Of a DNA stretch of 64,000 nucleotides, positions 10,009 to 19,712 are shown in pieces. The DNA is from Natronococcus sp. A-GB7 (GTDB lineage Archaea; Halobacteriota; Halobacteria; Halobacteriales; Natrialbaceae). How positions within the stretch are numbered: position 1 is the first letter of the stretch; every line of letters begins with the position of its first letter. Both the position numbers and the translations under genes were made by a program. Under the pieces are notes generated by a model. It saw nothing but the letters and a program-made list of their open reading frames with translations. It made no database searches and was not told where the DNA came from. Where the stretch lies: the NCBI RefSeq assembly GCF_029688865.1, contig NZ_JARUKV010000024.1, positions 18,857 through 82,856 on the forward strand, read 5' to 3'.

Positions 10009-11358
10009 TCAGTCCTGCTCGTCGCCCATCGTCGGGTGGATCTCCTCCCAGTCGCTCGGCCGAACGGGGCCCTCGAGCAGCGGGTCGTCCGTCTCGAGCA
10101 TCCACCCGATGAGCTCGTCCCGGAGTCGGTTTCTGACGTCCTCGTGGTCGGGATCGTCGGCGAGGTTCTCCCGCTCGTGGGGGTCGGCCTCGAGATCGTA
10201 CAGCTCGACGTAGGGACGTTGCTCGCAGTAGTACTCCTCGCGGACCTCGCTGCCGGCGGCGCTCTCGTAGATATCCTTCGTCAGATAGACCCCGGGGAGG
10301 TGCCAGAAGTTCCGGACGTACTTGTACCGCTCCGTCCGAACCGCCCGGATCGGGTTGTACCGATCGTGCCAGGTCATCCCTGCGAACAGCCGCTCTCGGG
10401 GCTCGTACTGTTCCTCACCCTCGTCGACGAGACGGCCGCGAAAACTCCGTCCGGCGACGTTCGCGGGACTCTCGGCGCCGGCGAACTCCAGTAGCGTCGA
10501 GAAGACGTCGACGTTACTGACGAGGTCGTCGACGGCGTCGGGCTCGAGTTCGCCCGGGTACCGCATCGCCAGCGCGGCGCCGATGCCGGCGTCGTAACAG
10601 CAGCCCTTCGCCCGCGGGAACGCCAGCCCGTGTTCTGTCGTGAAGACGACGAGCGTCTCCTCGGCGAGGTCCGCCTGCTCGAGGGTGTCGAGCACTGTCC
10701 CGACGCCGTCGTCGAGCGCCTCGAGCATTCCCTGTACTTCGGCGATGTCGCTGCGAATCCCCGGTCGGTCGGGGAGGAACGGGAGCGGCTCGACGCGCTC
10801 CGGATCGGGCGTCTCGTAGCGGTCGGCTTCGAACCTGAACCCGTCCTCTTCCTCGACCCGGTGGAGTTCGAAGAAGCCGACGGAGGCGAAGAAGGGGGTT
10901 TCGTGCTCGCCCGCCGAGAGCACCGACGCGACCTCCTCGCCGACCTCGCGGGCGCGGGCGGTCTCGTGAACTGACGGCGGCGTATTCGCCCGCAGCGGCT
11001 CCTCGACGTGTTCGTGATCGTAACCGAGTCGGTCTGGGTACTCGGTAATATGCTGGAGACCGAACCGGTGGGTCTCGTAGCCGGCCTCGCCGAGTAGCTG
11101 CGGGAGCAGGCGTTCGTCGGGGCCGATCTCCCAGTCGCCGTGGGCGAGCCCGAGCATCCCGTTCTGGTGGGGGTGGCGTCCGGTCATCAGGCTCGAGCGA
11201 CTCGGCGAACACTGCGGGGCCGTCACGAAGTGTCGGTCGAAGCGGGCCCCCTCGTCGGCGAGCCCGTCGATCCGCGGCGTGTCGACGGCCGCGCCGTAGC
11301 AGCCGAGGTAGCGCCCCAGATCGTGGCAGTGCATCAAGAGGATGTTCGGCGGGGCCAT
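10009..11358 (-). CDS. Type I sulfatase
   Basis: This is a sulfatase of the alkaline phosphatase superfamily. It has the canonical CSPSR motif at residues 50-54, followed by SSLMTGRHPHQNG. In type I sulfatases that cysteine is oxidised to formylglycine, the catalytic nucleophile. Metal-binding residues include Asp13 near the N-terminus and the VFTTEHG segment in the second half, equivalent to the usual DHG/DNG motif. The 449-residue protein has no visible signal peptide, so it is probably cytoplasmic. It is divergent from a second superfamily member, and the two may act on related sulfate or phosphate esters. Substrate unknown. Confidence 0.9.
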   Translation of the reverse strand: MAPPNILLMHCHDLGRYLGCYGAAVDTPRIDGLADEGARFDRHFVTAPQCSPSRSSLMTGRHPHQNGMLGLAHGDWEIGPDERLLPQLLGEAGYETHRFGLQHITEYPDRLGYDHEHVEEPLRANTPPSVHETARAREVGEEVASVLSAGEHETPFFASVGFFELHRVEEEDGFRFEADRYETPDPERVEPLPFLPDRPGIRSDIAEVQGMLEALDDGVGTVLDTLEQADLAEETLVVFTTEHGLAFPRAKGCCYDAGIGAALAMRYPGELEPDAVDDLVSNVDVFSTLLEFAGAESPANVAGRSFRGRLVDEGEEQYEPRERLFAGMTWHDRYNPIRAVRTERYKYVRNFWHLPGVYLTKDIYESAAGSEVREEYYCEQRPYVELYDLEADPHERENLADDPDHEDVRNRLRDELIGWMLETDDPLLEGPVRPSDWEEIHPTMGDEQD

Positions 11359-11500
11359 CGCTCCGGCGTACGCAACCGGAGGGAGTAAGCGTTGGGCCGG
11401 CGACAGCCTGATCGGTCGGCGGCGGAGACGGTCACTCGACCCGATCCGAACCCCTGAATCCCCTGCATTAGCCGGGTCTGGCGCCTTCCCGACGAGAGGC

Positions 11501-11510
11501 GGAGGTGATC
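11501..11510 (+). promoter_or_regulatory. Full-length Shine-Dalgarno sequence
   Basis: GGAGGTGATC is a ten-base exact complement to the conserved 3' end of archaeal 16S rRNA (GATCACCTCC). It stands 4 nt before the ATG of the following gene. Most starts in this window lack such a site, so this one is unusual and fixes the start codon. Confidence 0.85.
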
Positions 11511-11514
11511 TATC

Positions 11515-12999
11515 ATGAGCGAACCCAACGAGCGTGACGGAGAGTCACACACGAACGTTCGGAACGTCGTTCTCGTCGTTCTCGACACCGCTAGAGCGAA
11601 AAGCGTCAGCCCGGAGACGGCACCGACGCTGACGACGCTCGCCGAAGAGGGGACGAGCTTCGAGAACGCGTTCGCGACCGCGCCGTGGACGCTGCCCTCA
11701 CACGCCTCGATGTTCACCGGCTGCTACCCGTCCGAACACGGCGCCCACGGCGGGCACACGTTCCTCGACGACGACTTCCGGACGCTGGCGGAGGCCGTCT
11801 CGGAGGGCGGGTACGAGACCGTCGGCGTCTCGAACAACACCTGGATCACCGAGGAGTTCGGCTTCGACCGCGGGTTCGACGACCTCCGGAAGGGCTGGCA
11901 GTACATCCAGTCCGACACCGACATGGGTGCCGTCGTCAGGGGCGAGGACGTCCGCGAGAAGCTCCAGGCGACCCGCGACCGACTGTTCGAGGGGAGCCCC
12001 CTCGTCAACGCGGCGAACGTCCTCTACAGCGAGGTGCTCCAGCCCGCCGGCGACGACGGCGCCTCGCGGTCGGTCGACTGGATCGGCGACTGGCTCGAGG
12101 GGCGGGGCGACGACCCCTTCTTCCTGTTCTGTAACTTCATCGAACCTCACGTCGAGTACGACCCGCCGCGGGAGTACGCCGAACGCTTCCTTCCCGACGA
12201 CGCGAGCTACGAGGAGGCGACTGCGATCCGACAGGACCCCCGGGCCTACGACTGCGAGGACTACGACCTCACCGAGCGGGAGTTCCGGCTCCTTCGCGGA
12301 CTCTACCGGGCCGAAGTCGCCTACGTCGACGACCAGCTCGCGCGGCTTCGCGAGTCGCTCGAGTCGGCCGGCGAGTGGGAGGACACCCTGCTGGTCGTCT
12401 GTGGCGACCACGGCGAGCACATCGGCGAGCACGGCTTCTTCGGCCACCAGTACAACCTCTACGACACGCTGATCAACGTTCCGCTGGTCTGTCACGGCGG
12501 CCCCTTCACCGGCGGCGGCAAACGGCGGGAGCTGGTCCAGTTGCTCGATCTCCCCGCGACGCTGCTCGAGACGGTCGGAATCGACGACCCGGAGCTGCTC
12601 GAGCAGGGTCACGGGCGGTCGTTCCACCCCGACAGCGATAGCGGGCGACGGGACGCCATCTTCGCGGAGTACGCCGCCCCCCAGCCCTCTATCGATCGCC
12701 TCGAGGCGCGCTTCGACGAGATTCCCGACCGCGTGCGGGCGTTCGATCGCCGACTCCGGGCGATCCGTACCCGCGACGAGAAGTACGTCTGCGGCGACGA
12801 CGGCTTCGAGCGCTACCACGACCTCGAGGGTGATCCCGACGAGCGGACCGACCTCGCGGCCGACCGCCCCGAGCGCGCGCGGGAGCTACGGACGCGACTC
12901 GAGGAGCGCTTCGACTCGCTCGAGACGTCCGAGGCGGGCGGGGAGGTCGAGATGCAGGCCGGAACCAGGGAACGGCTGGCGGATCTGGGGTATCTCTAA
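11515..12999 (+). CDS. Sulfatase-like alkaline phosphatase superfamily hydrolase with Thr nucleophile position
   Basis: The protein shows superfamily metal motifs VVLDTARAKS near the N-terminus and VVCGDHGEHIGEHG in the second half. Its nucleophile segment is TLPSHASMFTG, with Thr59 where sulfatases have the formylglycine Cys. In this clan a Thr nucleophile is typical of phosphodiesterases, phosphoglycerol transferases and phosphomutases. A phosphoester substrate or a non-sulfatase role is therefore likely, though many such genes are annotated sulfatase. No signal peptide is seen in 494 residues. A strong Shine-Dalgarno site precedes it. It is divergent from a canonical sulfatase and convergent with the histidine kinase gene. 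Confidence 0.85.
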   Translation: MSEPNERDGESHTNVRNVVLVVLDTARAKSVSPETAPTLTTLAEEGTSFENAFATAPWTLPSHASMFTGCYPSEHGAHGGHTFLDDDFRTLAEAVSEGGYETVGVSNNTWITEEFGFDRGFDDLRKGWQYIQSDTDMGAVVRGEDVREKLQATRDRLFEGSPLVNAANVLYSEVLQPAGDDGASRSVDWIGDWLEGRGDDPFFLFCNFIEPHVEYDPPREYAERFLPDDASYEEATAIRQDPRAYDCEDYDLTEREFRLLRGLYRAEVAYVDDQLARLRESLESAGEWEDTLLVVCGDHGEHIGEHGFFGHQYNLYDTLINVPLVCHGGPFTGGGKRRELVQLLDLPATLLETVGIDDPELLEQGHGRSFHPDSDSGRRDAIFAEYAAPQPSIDRLEARFDEIPDRVRAFDRRLRAIRTRDEKYVCGDDGFERYHDLEGDPDERTDLAADRPERARELRTRLEERFDSLETSEAGGEVEMQAGTRERLADLGYL

Positions 13000-13027
13000 C
13001 GGCGGGTGAGCGGAAGCGTTCGGCGCA

Positions 13028-15490
13028 CTAGTCGTCCAGTCGAGATGAACGGTGACCGTCCACGACGGTACGCGGATCGCGTTCGCTTCCGGCTCGGAGC
13101 GTAAACGAGAACGTCGCTCCCTCACCGGGTTCGGAGTCGACCCAGATCTCGCCTCCGTGGCGCTCGACGATCCGCTGACAGAGCGCCAGCCCGATACCGG
13201 TCCCCTCGTACGCCCCGTGACTGTGGAGGCGGTCGAATACCGTGAAGATACGGTCCTGATCCTCGGGATCGATCCCGATCCCCTCGTCGTCGACTGAAAT
13301 CACCCAGTCGTTGTGTCTCCGGTCGGCGCTCACGCGTATCCGCGGCGGCTCGTCGCCGCTGTAGGTGATGGCGTTGTCGAGCAAGTTCTGGAACAGCTGT
13401 CGGAGCTGGCTGGCATCGCCCTCGAGACGCGGCAGCTCCTCGACCGTAACTTCGGCGTCGGTTTCGACGATCCGAACGTGGAGATCCTCGAGCACGTCCT
13501 CGACGACGGCGTTCAGCTCGACCGATTCGGCTGGATCGCTCAGCGTATCCACCCGGGAGTACTCGAGTAGCCCCTCGATCATCTCGCGCATTCGGTCGGC
13601 GCCGTCGATGGCGAACTCGAGAAACGCTTCGCCGTCGTCGTCGAGGTCGTCTCGGTATCGGCGCTCGATGAGTTGGAGATAGCTCGACACCATACGCAAG
13701 GGTTCTTGCAGGTCGTGGCTGGCGGCGTAGGCGAACTGTTCGAGGCGCTCGTTGGACACCTCGAGTCGTCGCTCGAACTGCTTGCGCTCGGTGATATCGG
13801 CGAGGGCGCCAGGGAACGATACCGGAGTACCGTCGTCGTCGTACTCGACGTGGCCGCGCGCAACCACCCACCGGAGGTCGTCGTCGTCGTCCCAGACGCG
13901 GTACTCCTGTCTGTACTCTTCGCCCGATTCGATAGCGTCCTCGACCTTCCGTTCGACACGTTCGCGATCGTCCTCGTGGATGGCCGAGGTGAACTGGTCG
14001 AACGAGATGCCCTCGGTGGCCACCTCGGGATCGATCCCGAACGTCTTGGCGAACGACGCACCCGTGACCATCCGGTCGTCGGGAATGTTCCACTCCCAGG
14101 TTCCGACGGCGCCGGCTTCTGCCGCCGCTTCCAGCCGCTCTTTTGCATCCTCGAGATACCGCTCGCGTTCGACCCGCTCGGTCACGTCGTTCGCCGTCCC
14201 CAACCATCGGATGATTTCGCCGTCCTCGTCCAGGAGCGGCGTCGCACGCGAGACGATCCAGGCAACTGTGTCGTCATTGCGAACGACTCGGTGTTCCAAC
14301 TCGAAGCTGCTTTTCGTGCGAATGGCTCCGTCGATGGTCCGCCGAACGCGCGGCCGGTCTTCGGGCGGAACGTACTTATCGACCCACGACGGCCCTTGCT
14401 CGTTGACGTCCGCGATGAAATCCGCTCCCTCTAAACTGTGCACCTCGCTCCAGTCTGCGTTCGTACTGAACACCGCGTCCGACGTGGTGGTGACCAGCGC
14501 CCGGAAGCGTTCTTCGCTCTCGCGCAGCTGTTCGTACGCCTCGCGTTTTGCCTGTTGGAGTAGCTCCTGTCCGCGCAACACGATATCCGTGGCGAGCTGT
14601 GACTCCGCCGTGTCGGGTTCCTGTAGCAGCTCCTGCTCGCCGTCCGCCTGGAGTTCCTGGACGATCGGAGTGACGTCCTCGACACTGTGGATAATGTAAT
14701 CGATCTCGCCCGTCGTGGTGAACACGGGCGAATTAGTCGGGCTCCACCAGCGCTCTTCGAACTCGTCGCCGTCGGACGTGCGGTCGGGGATCGGATAGTG
14801 CGTCACCGGCATAACGTCGGCCTCTCCGGTTTCCGCTACTCTCTCGAGGGATTCGCGCAGGTTTTCGACGCCCTCGGCTGGATCGTCGGGATTGTTCGGA
14901 AAGATCTCGAACAGCGACTTCCCCAGGATCTCCGCTCGATCGGTCATCGTCGCGTCCAGATAGGCATCGCTCACGGCCACGGCTTCGTAGTCGCCGGGCT
15001 GTACGATGAGATAGTTGCCGGGGACGTTCTCGAACAGTCGACGAAAGGTCGCTTCGGTGGTTTCGGTTTCCCCCCGATTACGTTCATCAGTTTCGCGAAC
15101 GGTTCCGACCGCTCCCTGTGCGGGATCACTCGCGTCGAGCACGTTTACCCGCAGTTCACAACGAACCCGTTCCCCTTCGGCCGTTTCCAGGGTGAGCTCG
15201 AGCGGCTCGCCTCGCTCGGAGTCGTTCGCTCGGAGACGGTCGATCTCGCGTTCGATCGTCTCGCTGCCGTCGCCGAAGAGCGCGGACACGTGCTCGCCGA
15301 GCAGTTCCTCTCGTGTGTACCCGGTCATCTCGACGATGACGTCGTCGACCGAGGCGAGGTGGCCGTCGGCGTCGAGTCGATAGATCCCGTCGTCGACCGT
15401 CTCGACGAGGGTACGATAGTGCTGGAGGGCCTCGGTGTCATCCATCTCTCCCCAGAACGTCAGTTCGGAAGACCCGGCCCGGTCGTTCAT
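13028..15490 (-). CDS. Multi-PAS sensor histidine kinase
   Basis: The 820-residue protein has several PAS domains in tandem, followed by a kinase core. The first PAS begins near HYRTLVETVDDGIYRLD. Others carry DVTERVERERYL and DITERKQFERRL tails. The HisKA phospho-acceptor is His592 in AASHDLQEPL, followed by the N box LFQNLLDNAITYSG, G1 DEGIGI and G2 GTGIGLAL. No membrane segment is seen, so it is probably a cytoplasmic sensor of redox, light or ligand through PAS. The ATG before NDRAGSSELTFW is used; another ATG lies 15 codons inside. No response regulator is adjacent; the nearest is about 9.5 kb away. Confidence 0.92.
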   Translation of the reverse strand: MNDRAGSSELTFWGEMDDTEALQHYRTLVETVDDGIYRLDADGHLASVDDVIVEMTGYTREELLGEHVSALFGDGSETIEREIDRLRANDSERGEPLELTLETAEGERVRCELRVNVLDASDPAQGAVGTVRETDERNRGETETTEATFRRLFENVPGNYLIVQPGDYEAVAVSDAYLDATMTDRAEILGKSLFEIFPNNPDDPAEGVENLRESLERVAETGEADVMPVTHYPIPDRTSDGDEFEERWWSPTNSPVFTTTGEIDYIIHSVEDVTPIVQELQADGEQELLQEPDTAESQLATDIVLRGQELLQQAKREAYEQLRESEERFRALVTTTSDAVFSTNADWSEVHSLEGADFIADVNEQGPSWVDKYVPPEDRPRVRRTIDGAIRTKSSFELEHRVVRNDDTVAWIVSRATPLLDEDGEIIRWLGTANDVTERVERERYLEDAKERLEAAAEAGAVGTWEWNIPDDRMVTGASFAKTFGIDPEVATEGISFDQFTSAIHEDDRERVERKVEDAIESGEEYRQEYRVWDDDDDLRWVVARGHVEYDDDGTPVSFPGALADITERKQFERRLEVSNERLEQFAYAASHDLQEPLRMVSSYLQLIERRYRDDLDDDGEAFLEFAIDGADRMREMIEGLLEYSRVDTLSDPAESVELNAVVEDVLEDLHVRIVETDAEVTVEELPRLEGDASQLRQLFQNLLDNAITYSGDEPPRIRVSADRRHNDWVISVDDEGIGIDPEDQDRIFTVFDRLHSHGAYEGTGIGLALCQRIVERHGGEIWVDSEPGEGATFSFTLRAGSERDPRTVVDGHRSSRLDD

Positions 15491-15676
15491 ATATTTCCTA
15501 GAGACCCTCGACTCGGATAAGGCCCGTGTTCGGACCGTTCCCCGCACTGTTCGGCAATCCGAGATCGAACGGTACTGCACCGAAAGATATTTTCTATGAC
15601 ACGATCGCGTGCTCCGCCGGGGTGGCGACAGCGCTCACGGCTACCGTTATACTCCTTCGTCCTCTTATCAGAAGAC

Positions 15677-18199
15677 GTGTCCGATACCCGCGCGGAGACG
15701 AGCAGTTGTCGGCTCTGTGGCGCCGACGTCGGCGACGGTGAGCGGTTCTGCTCGAGGGGCTGCCGGGAGATCCACGAGACCCTCGGCGAGCCGCCCGAGG
15801 ACGGAAGCGACGAGCAGCCCGCCGACGCGACGGGCTCGAGCGCCACAGCCGACGACGCGGCCCGCGCGTTCTTCCGGATCGACGGGATGTACTCCGCGCT
15901 CTGTGAGGCCTACCTCGAGTCCGTCGCCGAGAAACGGGAGGGTGTCCGTGAGGCGACCGCAAGCTACGTCACCGAGACGGTGCGGGTCGACTACGATCCC
16001 GCGCTGACCTCGGCCGACGAGCTCCGCTCGGCCCTGACCACGACCGGGTACACGGCCTACCGCCGGGACGGGGTCGCCGGCAGGGACTCGTCGGCGGAGG
16101 GCGACGGGGACGGCGGGGACCGCGGGAACGACTCGAGCGAGACCACCCACCGCTCCCGGGAGATGACGGGGCTGCGCAAGCGGCGCAGCGAGGACGTCCT
16201 CGAGATGCGCTACGTCGTCGGGATCGTCTTCGGCTCCTTTCTGCTGGTGCCGTACGTCACCATCCTCTACCCGGTCTACCTCGCGGACATCGTCGACTGG
16301 CGGTTTCTCGCACCGTACGAGGGGGCGTTCGCGACCCTCGACGGGCTGATACTGCTGCCGCTGTTCCTGTCCGTCACCGGCGCCGTTCTCTACCTGAGCG
16401 GGATGCCCCTGCTCCGGGGCGCCTACGTCAGCCTGCGGCTCCGCCGGCCGAACACCCAGCTGCTGGCCGCCGTCACCGTCGTCGCCGCCTTCGCCTACGG
16501 CACCGTCGCGCTCGCGCTCGGGCGCAACGACGTCTACTACGACCTGACGATCCTGGTCGCAGCGACGGTGATGGCGGCGCTGTTCTACGAGGCGACGGTC
16601 AAACGGCGGGCGCTGGCCCGGCTCACCGACCTCACCGTTTCGGACGTCGGCGAGGCCCGTCTCCTCGAGGCCGACGGGACGACCCGGACGGTGCCGACCG
16701 AGCGGCTGGCCGCGGGCGATCGGCTGCTCGTCCGCGAGGGCGAGCGGATCCCGGTCGACGGCCGGCTCGCGGAGGGGAGCTGCACGGTCGACGAGGCGGT
16801 CGTCACCGGGGAGTCGCTCCCGGTCTCGAAAGGGGCGGGCGACGACGCCGTCGGCGGCTCGCTCGTCGTCTCCGGTGCAGCGGTCGTCGACGCTGCCGAC
16901 AGAACCGAGAGTAGCCTCGAGCGCCTCACCGAGACGGTCTGGAACCTCCAGAGCGCGACCCACGGGGTCAGTCGGCGGGCCGACCGCCTCGCCGCGCGTG
17001 CGACCCCGCCGGTCGCCCTCGCCGTGGCAGGCGTCGGCGCGGCCGCGCTCGCGCTGGGCTGGGACGCGCCGATGGCCGTCACGGCCGTTCTGGCAACCGC
17101 GATCGTCGCGACCCCGTGGGCGCTCGGCCTCGCGGCCCCGGTTTCGGTCGCGACGAGCATTCAGGAGGCGCTGGATCGGGGGATCGTCGTCTTCGACGAG
17201 ACGGTGTTCGAACGGCTCCGGGAGGTCGACGTCGTCGTCTTCGACAAGACGGGAACGTTGACGACCGGCGAGATGCGGGTGCTCGAGGCCGACGCGCCAC
17301 CGGAGCTGCTCCGGGCCGCGGGCGCACTCGAGGATCGGGCGGCCCACCCGGCCGCGACCGCGATCCGAGACGCCTTCTCCGGCTGGAACGAGTCCGGAGA
17401 CGGCGAGGACGGAGCCGACGCGGGGGAAACGGCCGTCGGGGACGGTGCCGACACTCCGCCGACCGTCCGGGAGTTCGACTCCCACGAGACCGGCGTCGAG
17501 GGCGTCGTCGACGGACGACGGGTGCTGGTCGGTCACCCGGACCTGTTCCGCGAGCGGGGCTGGACGCTCGAGGGTGATCTCGCCTCACGGGCTGCGACGG
17601 CTCGCGAGCGCGGTCGGCTCCCGGTCCTCGTCGGTACCGACGGCCGGGCAAGCGGGATCATCGTCGTCGGGGACGAGCCCCGCAGCGAGTGGGTCGAGAG
17701 CCTGACCCGGCTCCAGGACGCGGGCGTCGAGGTCGTCGTTCTCACCGGCGACGACACGGCTGCGAGCGCGTTCCTCGAGCGGCGGGCCGACCTGGCACAC
17801 GTCTTCGCGGACGTCCCGCCGGCCGGCAAGACCGCGGCGATCGAGCGGCTGGCGGCGGACCGACGGGTGGCGATGGTCGGCGACGGGACCAACGACGCGC
17901 CTGCGCTGGCCGCGGCGGATCTGGGGATCTCGCTGGGCGGGGGCACCGCGCTCGCCGCCGACGCCGCCGACCTCGCGATCCTCGGGGATGATCTGGCCGG
18001 CGTCGAGCGGGCGATCGCGCTCGCTCGAGCCGCGGGAGATCGCGCCACTCAGAACCTCCGGCTGGCGCTTTCGTACAACGCGATCGTGATTCCGATCGCA
18101 CTGGCCGGACTGTTGAGCCCGCTGATGACGGCGGCCGCGCTCGCGGTAACTGTCTCGCTCGTCGCCGCGAACGCCTCGCGGCCGCTGCTCGACCGGTAG
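15677..18199 (+). CDS. P1B-type heavy-metal ATPase with altered metal-binding motifs
   Basis: The protein couples ATP hydrolysis to metal transport. In order it has a zinc-ribbon-like start with Cys11, Cys14, Cys25 and Cys29, an HMA domain (about 66-135), transmembrane helices, an actuator loop (GESLP), phosphorylation site DKTGTLT (Asp523), an HP motif (AHPAA) and hinge GDGTNDAP. The intramembrane CPC of copper ATPases is Thr-Pro-Trp at 479-481. The HMA loop reads GMYSALC, keeping only the second cysteine. The TM8 MxxSS signature is also lost. Cu+ specificity is thus doubtful. GTG start chosen: the ATG-initiated extension upstream is non-acidic, and TTATAC lies about 30 nt before the GTG. 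Confidence 0.88.
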   Translation: MSDTRAETSSCRLCGADVGDGERFCSRGCREIHETLGEPPEDGSDEQPADATGSSATADDAARAFFRIDGMYSALCEAYLESVAEKREGVREATASYVTETVRVDYDPALTSADELRSALTTTGYTAYRRDGVAGRDSSAEGDGDGGDRGNDSSETTHRSREMTGLRKRRSEDVLEMRYVVGIVFGSFLLVPYVTILYPVYLADIVDWRFLAPYEGAFATLDGLILLPLFLSVTGAVLYLSGMPLLRGAYVSLRLRRPNTQLLAAVTVVAAFAYGTVALALGRNDVYYDLTILVAATVMAALFYEATVKRRALARLTDLTVSDVGEARLLEADGTTRTVPTERLAAGDRLLVREGERIPVDGRLAEGSCTVDEAVVTGESLPVSKGAGDDAVGGSLVVSGAAVVDAADRTESSLERLTETVWNLQSATHGVSRRADRLAARATPPVALAVAGVGAAALALGWDAPMAVTAVLATAIVATPWALGLAAPVSVATSIQEALDRGIVVFDETVFERLREVDVVVFDKTGTLTTGEMRVLEADAPPELLRAAGALEDRAAHPAATAIRDAFSGWNESGDGEDGADAGETAVGDGADTPPTVREFDSHETGVEGVVDGRRVLVGHPDLFRERGWTLEGDLASRAATARERGRLPVLVGTDGRASGIIVVGDEPRSEWVESLTRLQDAGVEVVVLTGDDTAASAFLERRADLAHVFADVPPAGKTAAIERLAADRRVAMVGDGTNDAPALAAADLGISLGGGTALAADAADLAILGDDLAGVERAIALARAAGDRATQNLRLALSYNAIVIPIALAGLLSPLMTAAALAVTVSLVAANASRPLLDR

Positions 18200-18305
18200 C
18201 GCTCGAGCGTCGTCGCCGCTATCGGGTTCGCCTCGAGATCGCAAAGCGGCAACCGGGCGGGGCAAGGCCAACCTACAGGACGGAACGCCCGCATCTCGCG
18301 GACGA

Positions 18306-19553
18306 ATGGCCGACGATACCCTCGGGCGACGACGGAGCTACGGGATCGTCGTTGCCGCGACGCTCGCCTACACCTGCCTGATGTTCGTCTGGTTCTCGCT
18401 GCCGGCGTACCTCTCGACGATCATCGCGGAGCTCGAGCTATCGGGGACCCAGGCCGGCGTCGTCGCGGGCGCAGTGCCGCTGACCTACATCCCGCTGGCG
18501 CTGTTCTCGGGGCTGGCGGTCGATCGGATCGGTCCCGGACGGAGCCTCGCGGCCGGCGCGGCGATCTTCGGCGTCGCGCAGGCGGGCCGGAGCGTCGCCG
18601 AGGGGTTTCCCTCGTTGCTGGCGCTCACCCTGCTGCTCGGGGTCGGCGCGACCGCGATCACGTTCGGCCTGCCGAAGCTCGTCTCGACGCTGTTTCCGCC
18701 GAGTCGGACGGGGTTTCCGTCCTCGATCTACCTCGTCGGCGCGTCGGCGGGGACCGCGCTCGCCTTCGGGGTCGGACGACCGATCCTCGGCCCGTGGCTC
18801 GGCGGCTGGCGTCCCCTCTTTCTCTGGAGCGGGCTCGTCGCGGTCGGCTACGGACTCGGCTGGTACCTCCTCGCTCGACGACTGCGGATCGACGAGCGTT
18901 CCGCGGCCAACGACGCGAGCGAGCGGACGCCCGGCGACGAGAACGGGTCGCCGCTCGAGTCGATTCGGCGGGATCTCCGGCTGATCCTCACCCACCGGGA
19001 GCTCCAGCTCGTGGTCGTCGTCGGCACGATGTACCTGCTGGCGAGCCACGGGATCCAGGGCTGGCTCCCGACGGTGCTCGAGTCCCGGGGCATTTCGCCC
19101 GGACTCGCGGGCCAGACGACGAGCCTCTTCGTCGCGGCCTACGCCGTCGGCATCTTCGCGGTACCGGTGCTGGCCGACCGCTACGAGGCGCGACCGACGG
19201 CCCTGATCGGCTGCGGCGCGGTGTTCTGTACCGGGATGATCGGCGTCGTCCTCGCGGACGGGATGGGGATCACGCTCCTGTCGGGGATCGTCGTCGCCGG
19301 GATCGGCGTCGGCGGGCTCTCCCCGCTCGTTCGGGCGATCCCGCCGGCGCTCGAGGGGATCGGGGCGCGGCTGACCGGGACCGCCGTCGGCTTCATCTTC
19401 GCGGTCGGCGAGATCGGCGGCTTCCTCGGCCCGGTACTGATCGGGACGATTCACGACCTGACGGGCTCGTACGCCCTCGGACTCGGCGTGATCGCGACGG
19501 CGGGAATCGTGGTGGCGTTCGCGGGCGCGACGCTGCGTCGGCTCGCCGACTGA
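18306..19553 (+). CDS. MFS transporter, NarK/CynX-like
   Basis: This 415-residue polytopic protein has about 12 hydrophobic helices and a charged central loop (about residues 195-220). The loop between helices 2 and 3 carries FSGLAVDRIGPGRS, an MFS motif A variant. The equivalent second-half site is VLADRYEARP. The overall pattern resembles anion/organic-acid carriers of the nitrate-nitrite or CynX type, but the substrate cannot be assigned. It follows the P-type ATPase by about 105 nt on the same strand, so coexpression is possible but not shown. Confidence 0.88.
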   Translation: MADDTLGRRRSYGIVVAATLAYTCLMFVWFSLPAYLSTIIAELELSGTQAGVVAGAVPLTYIPLALFSGLAVDRIGPGRSLAAGAAIFGVAQAGRSVAEGFPSLLALTLLLGVGATAITFGLPKLVSTLFPPSRTGFPSSIYLVGASAGTALAFGVGRPILGPWLGGWRPLFLWSGLVAVGYGLGWYLLARRLRIDERSAANDASERTPGDENGSPLESIRRDLRLILTHRELQLVVVVGTMYLLASHGIQGWLPTVLESRGISPGLAGQTTSLFVAAYAVGIFAVPVLADRYEARPTALIGCGAVFCTGMIGVVLADGMGITLLSGIVVAGIGVGGLSPLVRAIPPALEGIGARLTGTAVGFIFAVGEIGGFLGPVLIGTIHDLTGSYALGLGVIATAGIVVAFAGATLRRLAD

Positions 19554-19712
19554 GAGCGTGCGTGGGACTGCGCCCGCTTTTATCGGCTGTTGAGCGCAGT
19601 TCCGCTCTGTCTCCACCTGACTCGTTTTCGACTCCGCGTCGGGACCGCCGCCACTCGTGGACGGGATTCCGTCTCGAAAGGTGCTAAAGGGGCTCCGGTT
19701 CGTAACGTCAGT

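Noticed and set aside
15668..17536. A 622-codon antisense frame over the P-type ATPase gene
   Set aside because: It is an artefact of GC-rich third positions; the ATPase frame has all expected motifs.
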